Origin: an uncultured Prevotellaceae bacterium
GTDB taxonomy: Bacteria > Bacteroidota > Bacteroidia > Bacteroidales > Bacteroidaceae
NCBI GenBank assembly: GCA_902800245.1
Contig: CADCDY010000022.1
Location: 1 to 41,402 of the forward strand
Length of the DNA: 41,402 bases
Reading direction: 5' to 3'
Numbering within the stretch: the stretch's first letter is position 1; each line of letters opens with the position of its first letter. The translations under genes and the position numbers were made by a program. Positions 26,939 through 34,026 of the stretch are shown here, piece by piece. A model generated the notes under the pieces. The model was not told where the DNA came from. It saw only the letters and a program-made list of their open reading frames with translations, and made no database searches.

Positions 26939-27652
26939 GCCTTGTCCTCCTCTACTTTAGCTGTTTGCTCTTGTCTGTTAGCCTTTAGCTCTTCTACAAA
27001 CTCCTGAGGAACCTCTGTGATAACCATTGGCTCACGACGATGGTCACCATGCTTAGAGCGGAATGTCAGCTCCTCGTTAGAAACGCCCAGTGCCTTCTCC
27101 TCAGCGGTCTGTTTGTGGTTGGCACCTCCGAAGAATTTCTCAATCTTCACCTTACGCTGCAGCTGCATCATGCCGTACATGATAGCCTCTGGGCGTGGAG
27201 GACAACCAGGGATAAACACATCGACAGGTACGATCTCTTCAATACCTTTCACTACATGGTAGCTCGATTTGAACGGACCACCGCTGATAGCACAACCACC
27301 GACGGCAATCACATACTTCGGCTCAGCCATCTCGTCGTACAGACGCTTCAAGGCAGGCGCCATCTTGTGCGTAATCGTACCAGCACACATAATCAGGTCG
27401 GCCTGACGGGGAGAGTTACGCGTTACCTCGAAACCGAAACGGGCGAAGTCATAGCGTGCACAACCGCAAGCCATGAACTCGATACCGCAGCAGGATGTCG
27501 CGAAGGTCAGAGACGTTGATGAGCTGGTCCAGCGAACCTGTCACCACATTGACGCCACCCTCATGGAGTTCGTCAACAATCTTCTCCAACGAGGCATTGT
27601 CGTTCCACTCCTCGTAGGGAATACTCTTGATGTGAGGCTTTCTTACTTCCAT
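26935..27652 (-). pseudogene. nuoB: nuoB, frameshifted by a small internal deletion
   Basis: Subunit holding the N2 iron-sulfur cluster next to the quinone site. The N-terminal frame starts at 27652 ([16 protein letters not shown]) and runs to SLDQLIN at about 27518. The rest resumes in another frame as [20 protein letters not shown] and is intact to the stop at 26935. The family segment between LIN and TFATSCCG (about ten residues, W-G-R-S-N-S-L-W-P-L) is replaced by seven bases, so about 23 nt are missing. The cluster cysteines (SCC, Cys of LIMCAG and GCPPRPE) are present in the second part. The last 40 nt hold a degenerate AGCTAAA-type heptamer array. Could be a real lesion or an assembly error. 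Confidence 0.85.
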
Positions 27653-27922
27653 TCCAAGTCTCCTTTCCGCCAGGCATAAGCCAAGCCTAATACCAGAACT
27701 ACCAGGAAGAAGCCGATGCTCAGCAGTGCTGCTGCGCCGAACTCCTTCACTACCACTGCCCATGGATACAGAAACACCGTTTCCACATCAAACATGAGGA
27801 ACAAGATGGCGAAGTTTCACCTTCGCGTAGGATCTCGGTCCTATCAGCTTGGCTACCACGTAAGCCGCAACCACCAATGTAATAGCCGTCAGCAAGACGG
27901 TAATTAACAATGTAAAGTTCAT
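27643..27922 (-). pseudogene. nuoA: nuoA, internal deletion with frameshift
   Basis: Small three-helix membrane subunit, first gene of the nuo operon. The ATG at 27922 gives MNFTLLITVLLTAITLVV to GPRSY. The frame then reaches a premature TGA, and the conserved end reappears in another frame as [20 protein letters not shown] through to a stop that overlaps nuoB. The loop between (roughly 25 residues, with the conserved Cys segment YECG) is missing: the span is 280 nt against about 354 expected. A perfect hairpin GCGAAG-tttcac-CTTCGC lies exactly at the junction (27809-27826). Not called by simple gene finders because neither part is long. Confidence 0.8.
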
Positions 27923-27961
27923 AAAAAATTACAAATTATAGTATTGAATTCAATTTGTGTG

Positions 27962-27969
27962 CAAAGGTA
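27962..27969 (-). promoter_or_regulatory. nuo operon promoter, -7 box
   Basis: On the minus strand TACCTTTG, about 40 nt before the nuoA start, within an A-rich region. No clear -33 box at 19-20 nt. Confidence 0.55.
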
Positions 27970-28025
27970 CTAAAAAAAACGCAAATAAAAGGCATAAATA
28001 TGAAAAAAGTACAAAAGAAAAATAA

Positions 28026-28054
28026 AAGCCGCCACCTTTTCGAGGCAGCGGCTT
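28026..28054 (-). terminator. Terminator after the small HTH gene
   Basis: AAGCCGC (28026-28032) pairs with GCGGCTT (28048-28054). On the minus strand it is followed by TTTATTTTTC just after the HTH gene stop. Confidence 0.75.
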
Positions 28055-28057
28055 ATA

Positions 28058-28270
28058 TCATTTCGACTTAGGGAAGGCTTCTTCGGACAGTTCCTTAAAG
28101 AAGTCGTAGCCCAGAATTACACTGATTCTCATCAGCAGGCGTACGTCCAAACTCTTACGCTTGAAAATGTTATAAACGTTCGTACGCTCGCAGGGAATCT
28201 GAGTTGCTAACCAAGCTGCTGACTTGCCCTGCTTCCTTAAAATCTCTTCAATGTGCTTGCCAATGTTCAT
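28058..28270 (-). CDS. Small XRE-like helix-turn-helix protein
   Basis: A 70-residue DNA-binding protein that is almost only a helix-turn-helix: GKHIEEILRKQGKSAAWLATQI (first helices), then the recognition region RTNVYNIFKRKSLDVRLLMRIS. This pattern is common in small Bacteroidetes regulators of unknown target. It stands alone, with its own -7 box and terminator, between the nuo promoter and the nucleotidyltransferase gene. Target unknown; autoregulation is possible. Confidence 0.7.
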   Translation of the reverse strand: MNIGKHIEEILRKQGKSAAWLATQIPCERTNVYNIFKRKSLDVRLLMRISVILGYDFFKELSEEAFPKSK

Positions 28271-28313
28271 ACTCTTAGCCTTAAATTTAGTTTCTACTAT
28301 GTCGTATCGGCTG

Positions 28314-28321
28314 CAAAGGTA
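28314..28321 (-). promoter_or_regulatory. HTH gene promoter, -7 box
   Basis: TACCTTTG on the minus strand, 43 nt before the start codon. Upstream (28322-28464) is AT-rich with nothing else recognised. Confidence 0.55.
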
Positions 28322-28464
28322 TGAAATAATCTCAATATATCAGCAGTTTATTACAACTTTTTTTTCTAAAAAAATATTAAAATATCAAAGTGTCAGCAAT
28401 CATTGGTCATTATTGTAGAGCGTAATGCGACAAATCGGCTGTTAGCACAATGATTAGTAGGCTG

Positions 28465-29217
28465 TTAGAGCGATGCTTGGAACTGTTCTGCATCATGGAG
28501 GGAATCCAGTTTGCCAACGTCCAAGATCCGAAGGTCGTCCTTCAACAGTCCGACGATACGCGAACGGTGACAAACCGAGAGGTAGAAGTCGATGATGCCG
28601 AAACGGTCGGGGAACCTATCCATCAGCGGGAACAAACGTGGCGAGAACGAATGAATGCCGGAGAAGGCAAACATATTCAGCGGTTCTCCGTGCTGCGAGA
28701 GTCCCGTGCGACGAATATACTCATACGGCGACTTAATCTCTCCCGTCTCAATATTCTTCCAACCCATAAGCCGCATGGCATTGTCGAACAGCAGATAGCG
28801 CTTCGTCTTCCGCGGACTCACCAGTAGTACCGCATCCTCGTCCGGCTGATGCTGACGGGCCAGCCAGTCGTAATCCACATTATCGAGGATGTCGACATTA
28901 TGAATCAGCACGGGTGTGTCGTCCAAAAACAGCGGTGCCGCCTTCTTTAGTCCCCCACCCGTTTCCAACAGTCCGTCCGTCTCGTCGCTGAAATGTACCA
29001 GCGGTGCGTAGTCTTGCTGCGCCACGTAGTCGACAATCTGCTGAGCGAAATGATGGATATTCACCACAAAGCGGTCATAGCCCTGTGCCTGTAACTTACG
29101 GATGTTCAGGTCGAGCAAAGGTGTCCCTCCCACCGGAACCAGTGCCTTGGGCATCGTGTCGGTCAGCGGTTTCAGTCGAGTTCCCAGTCCCGCCGCAAGA
29201 ATCATTGCCTGTCTCAT
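28465..29217 (-). CDS. Nucleotidyltransferase, MurU/GlmU-N-like
   Basis: Sugar-phosphate nucleotidyltransferase of 250 aa. The N-terminal signature AMILAAGLGTRLKPLTDTMP followed by KALVPVGGTPLL is the NTP-binding loop. LIHNVDILDNVDY contributes the metal-binding Asp. Closest in layout to MurU (N-acetylmuramate-1-phosphate uridylyltransferase of cell-wall recycling), but a mannose- or glucose-1-phosphate enzyme cannot be ruled out from sequence alone. No AmgK-like kinase gene is adjacent. It is 35 bp downstream of nrdG, so probably cotranscribed with nrdDG. Confidence 0.75.
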   Translation of the reverse strand: MRQAMILAAGLGTRLKPLTDTMPKALVPVGGTPLLDLNIRKLQAQGYDRFVVNIHHFAQQIVDYVAQQDYAPLVHFSDETDGLLETGGGLKKAAPLFLDDTPVLIHNVDILDNVDYDWLARQHQPDEDAVLLVSPRKTKRYLLFDNAMRLMGWKNIETGEIKSPYEYIRRTGLSQHGEPLNMFAFSGIHSFSPRLFPLMDRFPDRFGIIDFYLSVCHRSRIVGLLKDDLRILDVGKLDSLHDAEQFQASL

Positions 29218-29252
29218 AGTCTATCTCGTTTGTAAAATCTCAATACATTACA

Positions 29253-29750
29253 TTATATGTCAACATCCGGCTGCCAAAGGACGACTTCACCGGCATACAG
29301 CGATTTCTGCACGTCAATGAGCCGCTGGTTGCTGCTACCACGAAACAACAGGTCGGGGTCGCGCAAACTTTCAACAAAAGGTCCGTCCACCAATACGTCG
29401 AGTTCATAGAGCAGTTCGCGTTGTGCACGAGTAATGAGCTGCTCATACGTGAAACCCGTGTAACACCAGATGTCCTTGTTGGTCTGTGCATGAATGGCGC
29501 GAGCCAGTTCTGCGAAGCCGTCACACTGGTACATCGGGTCGCCACCACTGAACGTGACATTGGCATAGGGATCGGCGATGATGATGCGCATGAGTTCATC
29601 TGTCGTCATCTCGCGACCACCCTTGAAGTCCCACGACTGCGGATTATGACAACCTTTGCACGCATGGCGGCATCCGGCACAATAGATGGAGGTCCGAAAC
29701 CCCGGGCCGTCCACCATCGTATCTTCTATGATATCCAACACTCTGATCAT
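29253..29750 (-). CDS. nrdG: Anaerobic ribonucleotide reductase activating enzyme
   Basis: Radical-SAM activase that puts the glycyl radical on NrdD. The cluster motif Cx3Cx2C occurs as CRHACKGCHNPQSW, preceded by DGPGFRTSIY; GGDPMYQ is the SAM-binding GGE-like motif. 165 aa, normal. Lies downstream of nrdD with a spacer made of nonamer repeats. Confidence 0.93.
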   Translation of the reverse strand: MIRVLDIIEDTMVDGPGFRTSIYCAGCRHACKGCHNPQSWDFKGGREMTTDELMRIIIADPYANVTFSGGDPMYQCDGFAELARAIHAQTNKDIWCYTGFTYEQLITRAQRELLYELDVLVDGPFVESLRDPDLLFRGSSNQRLIDVQKSLYAGEVVLWQPDVDI

Positions 29751-29752
29751 AG

Positions 29753-29806
29753 TCTAGAGATTCTAGAACATCTAGATTATCTAGAACATCCAGACGTCCT
29801 AGAATA
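29753..29806 (-). repeat. Nonamer repeat in the nrdD-nrdG spacer
   Basis: Six consecutive 9-nt units on the plus strand: TCTAGAGAT, TCTAGAACA, TCTAGATTA, TCTAGAACA, TCCAGACGT, CCTAGAATA. The array fills the spacer and overlaps the nrdD stop codon (29799-29801). Confidence 0.85.
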
Positions 29807-32030
29807 ATTCCTGCATACCGTGGTCTATGTGTGTCACGCGGTCGTTCAGTTCGGCCAGTTTACCGGCGTTCCAACGGTCGGTCGTTCCAACCAAATAACC
29901 CGTGATGCGCTGCAACTTGTCGATATTGGTGCTTCCACACTTCGGACATTTTTCCAGATGGTCGTCGGCATTCTCGTATCCACAGTCCATACAACGGTTG
30001 CGGTTGTGGTTCACACTGCCGTAGCCCATATTCAACTGATCCATCATATCCACCACACTCATGATGACCTGCGGGTTATGCGTGGCATCGCCGTCAATTT
30101 CGACGTAGAAGATGTGTCCGCCACGCGTCATCTCGTGGTACGGTGCCTCAATTTCTGCCTTATGTCGTGCGCTACATTTATAATATACCGGCACATGGTT
30201 CGAATTGGTATAGTAGTCACGATCGGTGACGCCAGGGATGACACCGAACTGCTTGCGGTCGCGCTTCGTGAACTTGCCGCTCAGACCCTCGGCGGGCGTA
30301 GCAAGCACGGAATAGTTGTGCTGATAACGCTCGCAGAAATCATTGACGCGCTGACGCATATACGACACTATCTTCAAACCCAGTTCCTGCGCCTCGGGAC
30401 TCTCGCCGTGGTGCTTGCCCGTGAGTGCGACGAGACATTCAGCCAGTCCGATGAAACCGATACCCAGCGTACCCTGATTGATGACGCTCTCGATGGTATC
30501 CGTGGGGCCAAGCTTGTCGGCACCTATCCACAGACTCTTCATCAGCAACGGGAACTGCTTGGCAAAGGCCGTCTTCTGGAACTGGTAGCGGTCGTCCAAC
30601 TGCTTGGCGGCCACCTCCAGCATATTGTCCAGCTTGGCAAAGAACATGCCGATGCGCTTCTGCTGGTCTTTCTCCTCCATGCACTCGATGGCGAGCTTCA
30701 CAATATTGATAGTGGTAAACGACAGATTGCCGCGACCGATGCTCGTACGGGGACCGAAACGGTTCTCGAACACGCGCGTGCGACAGCCCATCGTGGCCAC
30801 CTCGTGGACGTATCGCTTCGGATCGTCGGCACGCCAATCGGGGTCTTGGTTATACGTCGCGTCGAGGTTCAGGAAGTTGGGGAAGAACCTACGCGCCGTC
30901 ACCTTGCATGCCAACTGATACAGGTCGAAGTTGCGATCCTCGGGCAGATAGTTCACACCGCGCTTCTTCTTCCATATCTGAATGGGGAAGATGGCCGTCT
31001 CGCCACCACCTACGCCTTCGTAGGTCGACAGCAGTATCTCACGCATGACGCAACGACCCTCGGCGCTGGTGTCGGTACCATAGTTGATACTTGAGAACAC
31101 CACCTGATTGCCGCCACGAGAATGTATCGTATTCATGTTATGGATAAACGCCTCCATCGCCTGATGCACACGACCCACGGTCTTGTTGATGGCGTGCTGC
31201 TGGGCGCGCTCGCGACCTGTCAGCCCGTCCAACGGTTTCTTGATATAGTCTATCAGCGGCTCGTCATACAGTTCCTTATAGCTCTCGCCGTTCAGTTCCT
31301 CCAGTGCCTTCAACTCCTCAATATACGTCAGGCGCACATACGGTGCCAGATAGAAGTCGAACGCGGGGATGGCCTGTCCGCCGTGCATCTCGTTCTGGCA
31401 ACACTCCATCGAGATACATGCCAGCACGCTCGCCGTCTCGATACGCTTTGCCGGACGCGAAGCGCCATGACCTGCCACAAAACCGCGCGAAAGGATATTG
31501 TCCAACGGATGCTGTACGCACGTCAGCGACTTCGTAGGATAGTAGTCCTTGTCGTGGACGTGCAGATAGTTATGCTCCACGGCGTCACGGCTTTCCGGTG
31601 ACAACAGATAGTCGTCCACGAAGGGCTTCGTCGCCTCGCTGGCAAACTTCATCATCATGCCCGCCGGTGTGTCAGCGTTCATGTTCGCATTCTCGCGCGT
31701 CACGTCGTTGCTCTTGATGTTCACGATGTCCAGGAACACGTCGCGCGTCTTTGCCTTTCGGGCTATCGAACGCTGGTTACGGTAGGCAATATACTTCTGT
31801 GCCACATCCTTGCGGCTCGACTTCATCAGTTCCAGCTCCACCATGTCCTGGATTTGCTCCACCGTCATCTGGCTGTCGCCGCGCTGGGCAATGTGGTCCG
31901 TTATCTGGTATAGCAGGCGTTCGTCCTCGCCCTTGTCCGTGTGCATCATGGCCTTACGGATGGCGGCCATAATCTTCTGTTCGTTGAATCCAACGATGCG
32001 TCCGTCTCTCTTTACAACAGTTTGAATCAT
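29799..32030 (-). CDS. nrdD: Anaerobic ribonucleoside-triphosphate reductase
   Basis: Oxygen-sensitive glycyl-radical enzyme making deoxyribonucleotides. An N-terminal ATP-cone (about residues 3-90, MIQTVVKRDGRIVGFNEQKI) senses ATP/dATP. The catalytic barrel includes HVHDKDYYPTKSLTCVQHPL and RGNLSFTTINIVKLAI. The C-terminus has zinc-binding CMDCGY and CPKCGS and the radical site RITGYLVGT with Gly711. 743 aa, intact. Fits the anaerobic lifestyle suggested by the rest of the window. Confidence 0.96.
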   Translation of the reverse strand: MIQTVVKRDGRIVGFNEQKIMAAIRKAMMHTDKGEDERLLYQITDHIAQRGDSQMTVEQIQDMVELELMKSSRKDVAQKYIAYRNQRSIARKAKTRDVFLDIVNIKSNDVTRENANMNADTPAGMMMKFASEATKPFVDDYLLSPESRDAVEHNYLHVHDKDYYPTKSLTCVQHPLDNILSRGFVAGHGASRPAKRIETASVLACISMECCQNEMHGGQAIPAFDFYLAPYVRLTYIEELKALEELNGESYKELYDEPLIDYIKKPLDGLTGRERAQQHAINKTVGRVHQAMEAFIHNMNTIHSRGGNQVVFSSINYGTDTSAEGRCVMREILLSTYEGVGGGETAIFPIQIWKKKRGVNYLPEDRNFDLYQLACKVTARRFFPNFLNLDATYNQDPDWRADDPKRYVHEVATMGCRTRVFENRFGPRTSIGRGNLSFTTINIVKLAIECMEEKDQQKRIGMFFAKLDNMLEVAAKQLDDRYQFQKTAFAKQFPLLMKSLWIGADKLGPTDTIESVINQGTLGIGFIGLAECLVALTGKHHGESPEAQELGLKIVSYMRQRVNDFCERYQHNYSVLATPAEGLSGKFTKRDRKQFGVIPGVTDRDYYTNSNHVPVYYKCSARHKAEIEAPYHEMTRGGHIFYVEIDGDATHNPQVIMSVVDMMDQLNMGYGSVNHNRNRCMDCGYENADDHLEKCPKCGSTNIDKLQRITGYLVGTTDRWNAGKLAELNDRVTHIDHGMQELF

Positions 32031-32054
32031 ATTATTTGTGTGTATAGCTTTAAG

Positions 32055-32324
32055 TTAAAAAATAAACCATATTAATACGCCGACCACTGCGACGATGGCC
32101 CACAGGCGCCACTGCTTGGCCATGGGTTTCACGGCTCGCAACAGGGCCCGCTTCACGAACGGACGTCGCGCATCGGCCACGGTAGCGCCATTGCCCAGCA
32201 AGTATTCCTGCAAGCCGCGATACTGCGCCATGTCCGACGTCCACTGTCGGCGACCGCGCGCAAAGGCCAACCAGCCCTTCCACGCCACCAACCCTAATAA
32301 TATAATAAGGTATAGCGTCTTCAT
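32055..32324 (-). CDS. Small membrane protein of unknown function
   Basis: 89 residues: an N-terminal hydrophobic helix (LYLIILLGLVAWKGWLAF), a basic central region with RGRRQW and RRPFVKRALL, and a C-terminal helix (LWAIVAVVGVLIWFIF). Two-helix topology is predicted. Its start overlaps the stop of the short ABC ATPase by four bases, so the two are probably translated together and may interact. I do not recognise a family. Confidence 0.6.
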   Translation of the reverse strand: MKTLYLIILLGLVAWKGWLAFARGRRQWTSDMAQYRGLQEYLLGNGATVADARRPFVKRALLRAVKPMAKQWRLWAIVAVVGVLIWFIF

Positions 32325-32785
32325 AGTCTCACCACGTTTTGCGTTACATCTGTGTTCACGGCCACCACCGTCGCACCGCGTTCTGCGGCCTCACTGATCA
32401 GGCGTTCGCGACGCATACGGTCGTCTTCACTCAACGGCGTCGGCGGCTCATCGATGATAATCAGCTGTTTACCTGTATGCACGCCATGCTCCAACAGTCG
32501 CATATAGTCTGTCGGCACGTCGTCGTAGCCTTCAGGCACCGTCAGTCCCTGTGGCACGTACGCCATCTGACGACGGAAATACGGAGCCGAGAGCGTCGTC
32601 AGCAGTTCGCCATCGATGCTGATGTGCCCCTCGTCTGTCGCAATGAATCCCAGCAGTGCCCGCAGTAGCGTAGTCTTGCCCGCCCCCTGCTCACCGCTGA
32701 TAGCCAGCACACTGCCCGTGCCGACTGTTGCCGACACCCCGCGCACCGACGCGCCAATCGATATGTTATGCAGTTCCAAAATCAT
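32321..32785 (-). CDS. Very short ABC-type ATPase lacking a recognisable signature motif
   Basis: A 154-residue ABC ATPase-like protein. Walker A is SGEQGAGKTTLLRALLG, the Q-loop is MAYVPQGL, Walker B is QLIIIDEPPTPLSEDD, and a switch-like region is TVVAVNTDVT, where a His would be expected. Between Q-loop and Walker B are only about 27 residues, with no LSGGQ signature, so the helical subdomain is almost absent; usual ABC domains are 210-250 aa. I chose the ATG at 32785 because upstream in-frame residues lie in the promoter. It overlaps the small membrane protein gene, suggesting a two-gene unit. A degenerate ABC paralogue is the simplest reading. Confidence 0.65.
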   Translation of the reverse strand: MILELHNISIGASVRGVSATVGTGSVLAISGEQGAGKTTLLRALLGFIATDEGHISIDGELLTTLSAPYFRRQMAYVPQGLTVPEGYDDVPTDYMRLLEHGVHTGKQLIIIDEPPTPLSEDDRMRRERLISEAAERGATVVAVNTDVTQNVVRL

Positions 32786-32796
32786 AAAATCGCTTG

Positions 32797-32804
32797 CAAA
32801 GATA
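32797..32804 (-). promoter_or_regulatory. ABC ATPase gene promoter, -7 box
   Basis: TATCTTTG on the minus strand, 11 nt before the ATG at 32785; supports that start. Confidence 0.55.
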
Positions 32805-32848
32805 CAAAAAAGTTTAGAGTTTTGCGAGAAAAATTTAGATAAATTTCG

Positions 32849-32856
32849 TAAATTTG
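32849..32856 (+). promoter_or_regulatory. Agmatine deiminase gene promoter, -7 box
   Basis: TAAATTTG on the plus strand, 18 nt before the start codon; divergent from the ABC gene promoter. Confidence 0.55.
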
Positions 32857-32874
32857 CACGCAAAATAAAAAACT

Positions 32875-33924
32875 ATGACGAAAACGACAAACCGACGCAT
32901 GATGGCCGAATGGGAACCACAAAGCATGGTGCAACTCACATGGCCGCACAAGGACACCGACTGGGCACCCATACTGCCCGAAATCACTGCCGTCTACGAA
33001 GAGATGGTGCGTGAAATCGCCAAGCGCGAACCCTTACTCATCGTAGCCCCGGAAGGGCTTGCATCACACCTCTCACCTCTCACCTCTCACCTCTTAACAT
33101 TCACCTCCAACGACACCTGGGCCCGCGACCACGGCTTCATTACGGTTCTCGAACAGCCAACAGCCAATAGCCAAAAGCCAAAAGCCATTCTCCTCGATTT
33201 CTGCTTCAACGGCTGGGGCGAGAAGTTCGAGGCCGCCCGCGACAACGCCATCAACCGTCATCTCTACGACCAGGGCCTCGTCCGCGGCACCTATGAAGAC
33301 CACCTCGACTTCGTCCTCGAGGGCGGTTCCATCGAGAGCGACGGCAAGGGCACGGTGTTTACCACCACCTGCTGTCTCATGGCCCCTCACCGCAACCAGC
33401 CGCTCACCCAGGCTCAGATAGAAGAACGGCTGAAGCAATATCTGGGCACCGAACGCGTCGTCTGGATCAACCACGGCAGTCTCATTGGCGACGATACCGA
33501 CGGACACATCGACACCCTCGTGCGCATCTGTCCCAACGACACCTTATTATATATAGGAGCCGACGCAGACCATCCCGACCTCCTCGCGATGGAAGAAGAA
33601 CTGCGCACCCTACGCACCCTCGACGGCCGGCCCTATCGTCTGTTACGCCTCCCGCTCCCCCGCCCCATCTACGACGAGCCATCCGGTCCGGTGCTCGGCA
33701 GTTCCGCCGCCGAGAAAGGCGACCGCCTCCCCGCCACCTATGCCAACTACCTCGTCATCAACGGTGCCGTCCTCGTTCCCACCTACGCGCAACCCGACCT
33801 CGACGCCGAGGCTCTTCGCACCATCGCCCTCGCCTATCCCGACCGCGATATCGTCCCCATCGACTGCCGTCCCGTCATCCGTCAGCACGGCTCTCTACAC
33901 TGCTGCACCATGCAATACTACTAA
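32875..33924 (+). CDS. aguA: Agmatine deiminase
   Basis: Hydrolyses agmatine to N-carbamoylputrescine on the route to putrescine. Pentein-fold enzyme of 349 aa. Visible: RMMAEWEPQSMVQLTWPH at the N-terminus, DLDHLE-type segment HLDFVLEGGSIESDGKGT, DDTDGHIDTLVRI with the catalytic His, and the catalytic Cys near the end in HGSLHCCTMQYY. Two in-frame heptamer-repeat insertions, encoding SHLSPLTSHL and QPTANSQKPKA, lengthen loops on either side of NDTWARDHGFITV. No carbamoylputrescine amidohydrolase gene is adjacent in this window. Confidence 0.93.
   Translation: MTKTTNRRMMAEWEPQSMVQLTWPHKDTDWAPILPEITAVYEEMVREIAKREPLLIVAPEGLASHLSPLTSHLLTFTSNDTWARDHGFITVLEQPTANSQKPKAILLDFCFNGWGEKFEAARDNAINRHLYDQGLVRGTYEDHLDFVLEGGSIESDGKGTVFTTTCCLMAPHRNQPLTQAQIEERLKQYLGTERVVWINHGSLIGDDTDGHIDTLVRICPNDTLLYIGADADHPDLLAMEEELRTLRTLDGRPYRLLRLPLPRPIYDEPSGPVLGSSAAEKGDRLPATYANYLVINGAVLVPTYAQPDLDAEALRTIALAYPDRDIVPIDCRPVIRQHGSLHCCTMQYY
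33067..33094 (+). repeat. CACCTCT heptamer repeat inside agmatine deiminase
   Basis: Four perfect, in-phase copies of CACCTCT, with a diverged copy (CACCTCC) at 33102-33108. Translated in frame as a Ser/His/Leu/Pro-rich loop. Confidence 0.9.
33155..33189 (+). repeat. AGCCAAW heptamer repeat inside agmatine deiminase
   Basis: Five in-phase units: AGCCAAC, AGCCAAT, AGCCAAA, AGCCAAA, AGCCATT. In frame it encodes a polar loop. Confidence 0.9.
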
Positions 33925-33951
33925 GAACATGAAAAAAAACGTGCCGATAGT

Positions 33952-33983
33952 TTTGGTCGACTCGTTTTTTATTCGTATATTTG
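33952..33983 (+). promoter_or_regulatory. Promoter of the C4-dicarboxylate transporter gene
   Basis: TTTG (33952-33955), 20 nt, TATATTTG (33976-33983). The gene starts 43 nt downstream. Confidence 0.7.
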
Positions 33984-34026
33984 CACCCAGAACTATCGAA
34001 CAACTAATTTAAAACAACAGAAACGT

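Noticed and set aside
33067-33189. CRISPR-like spaced repeats.
   Set aside because: Units are 7 nt, adjacent and in a coding frame; there are no spacers and no cas genes.
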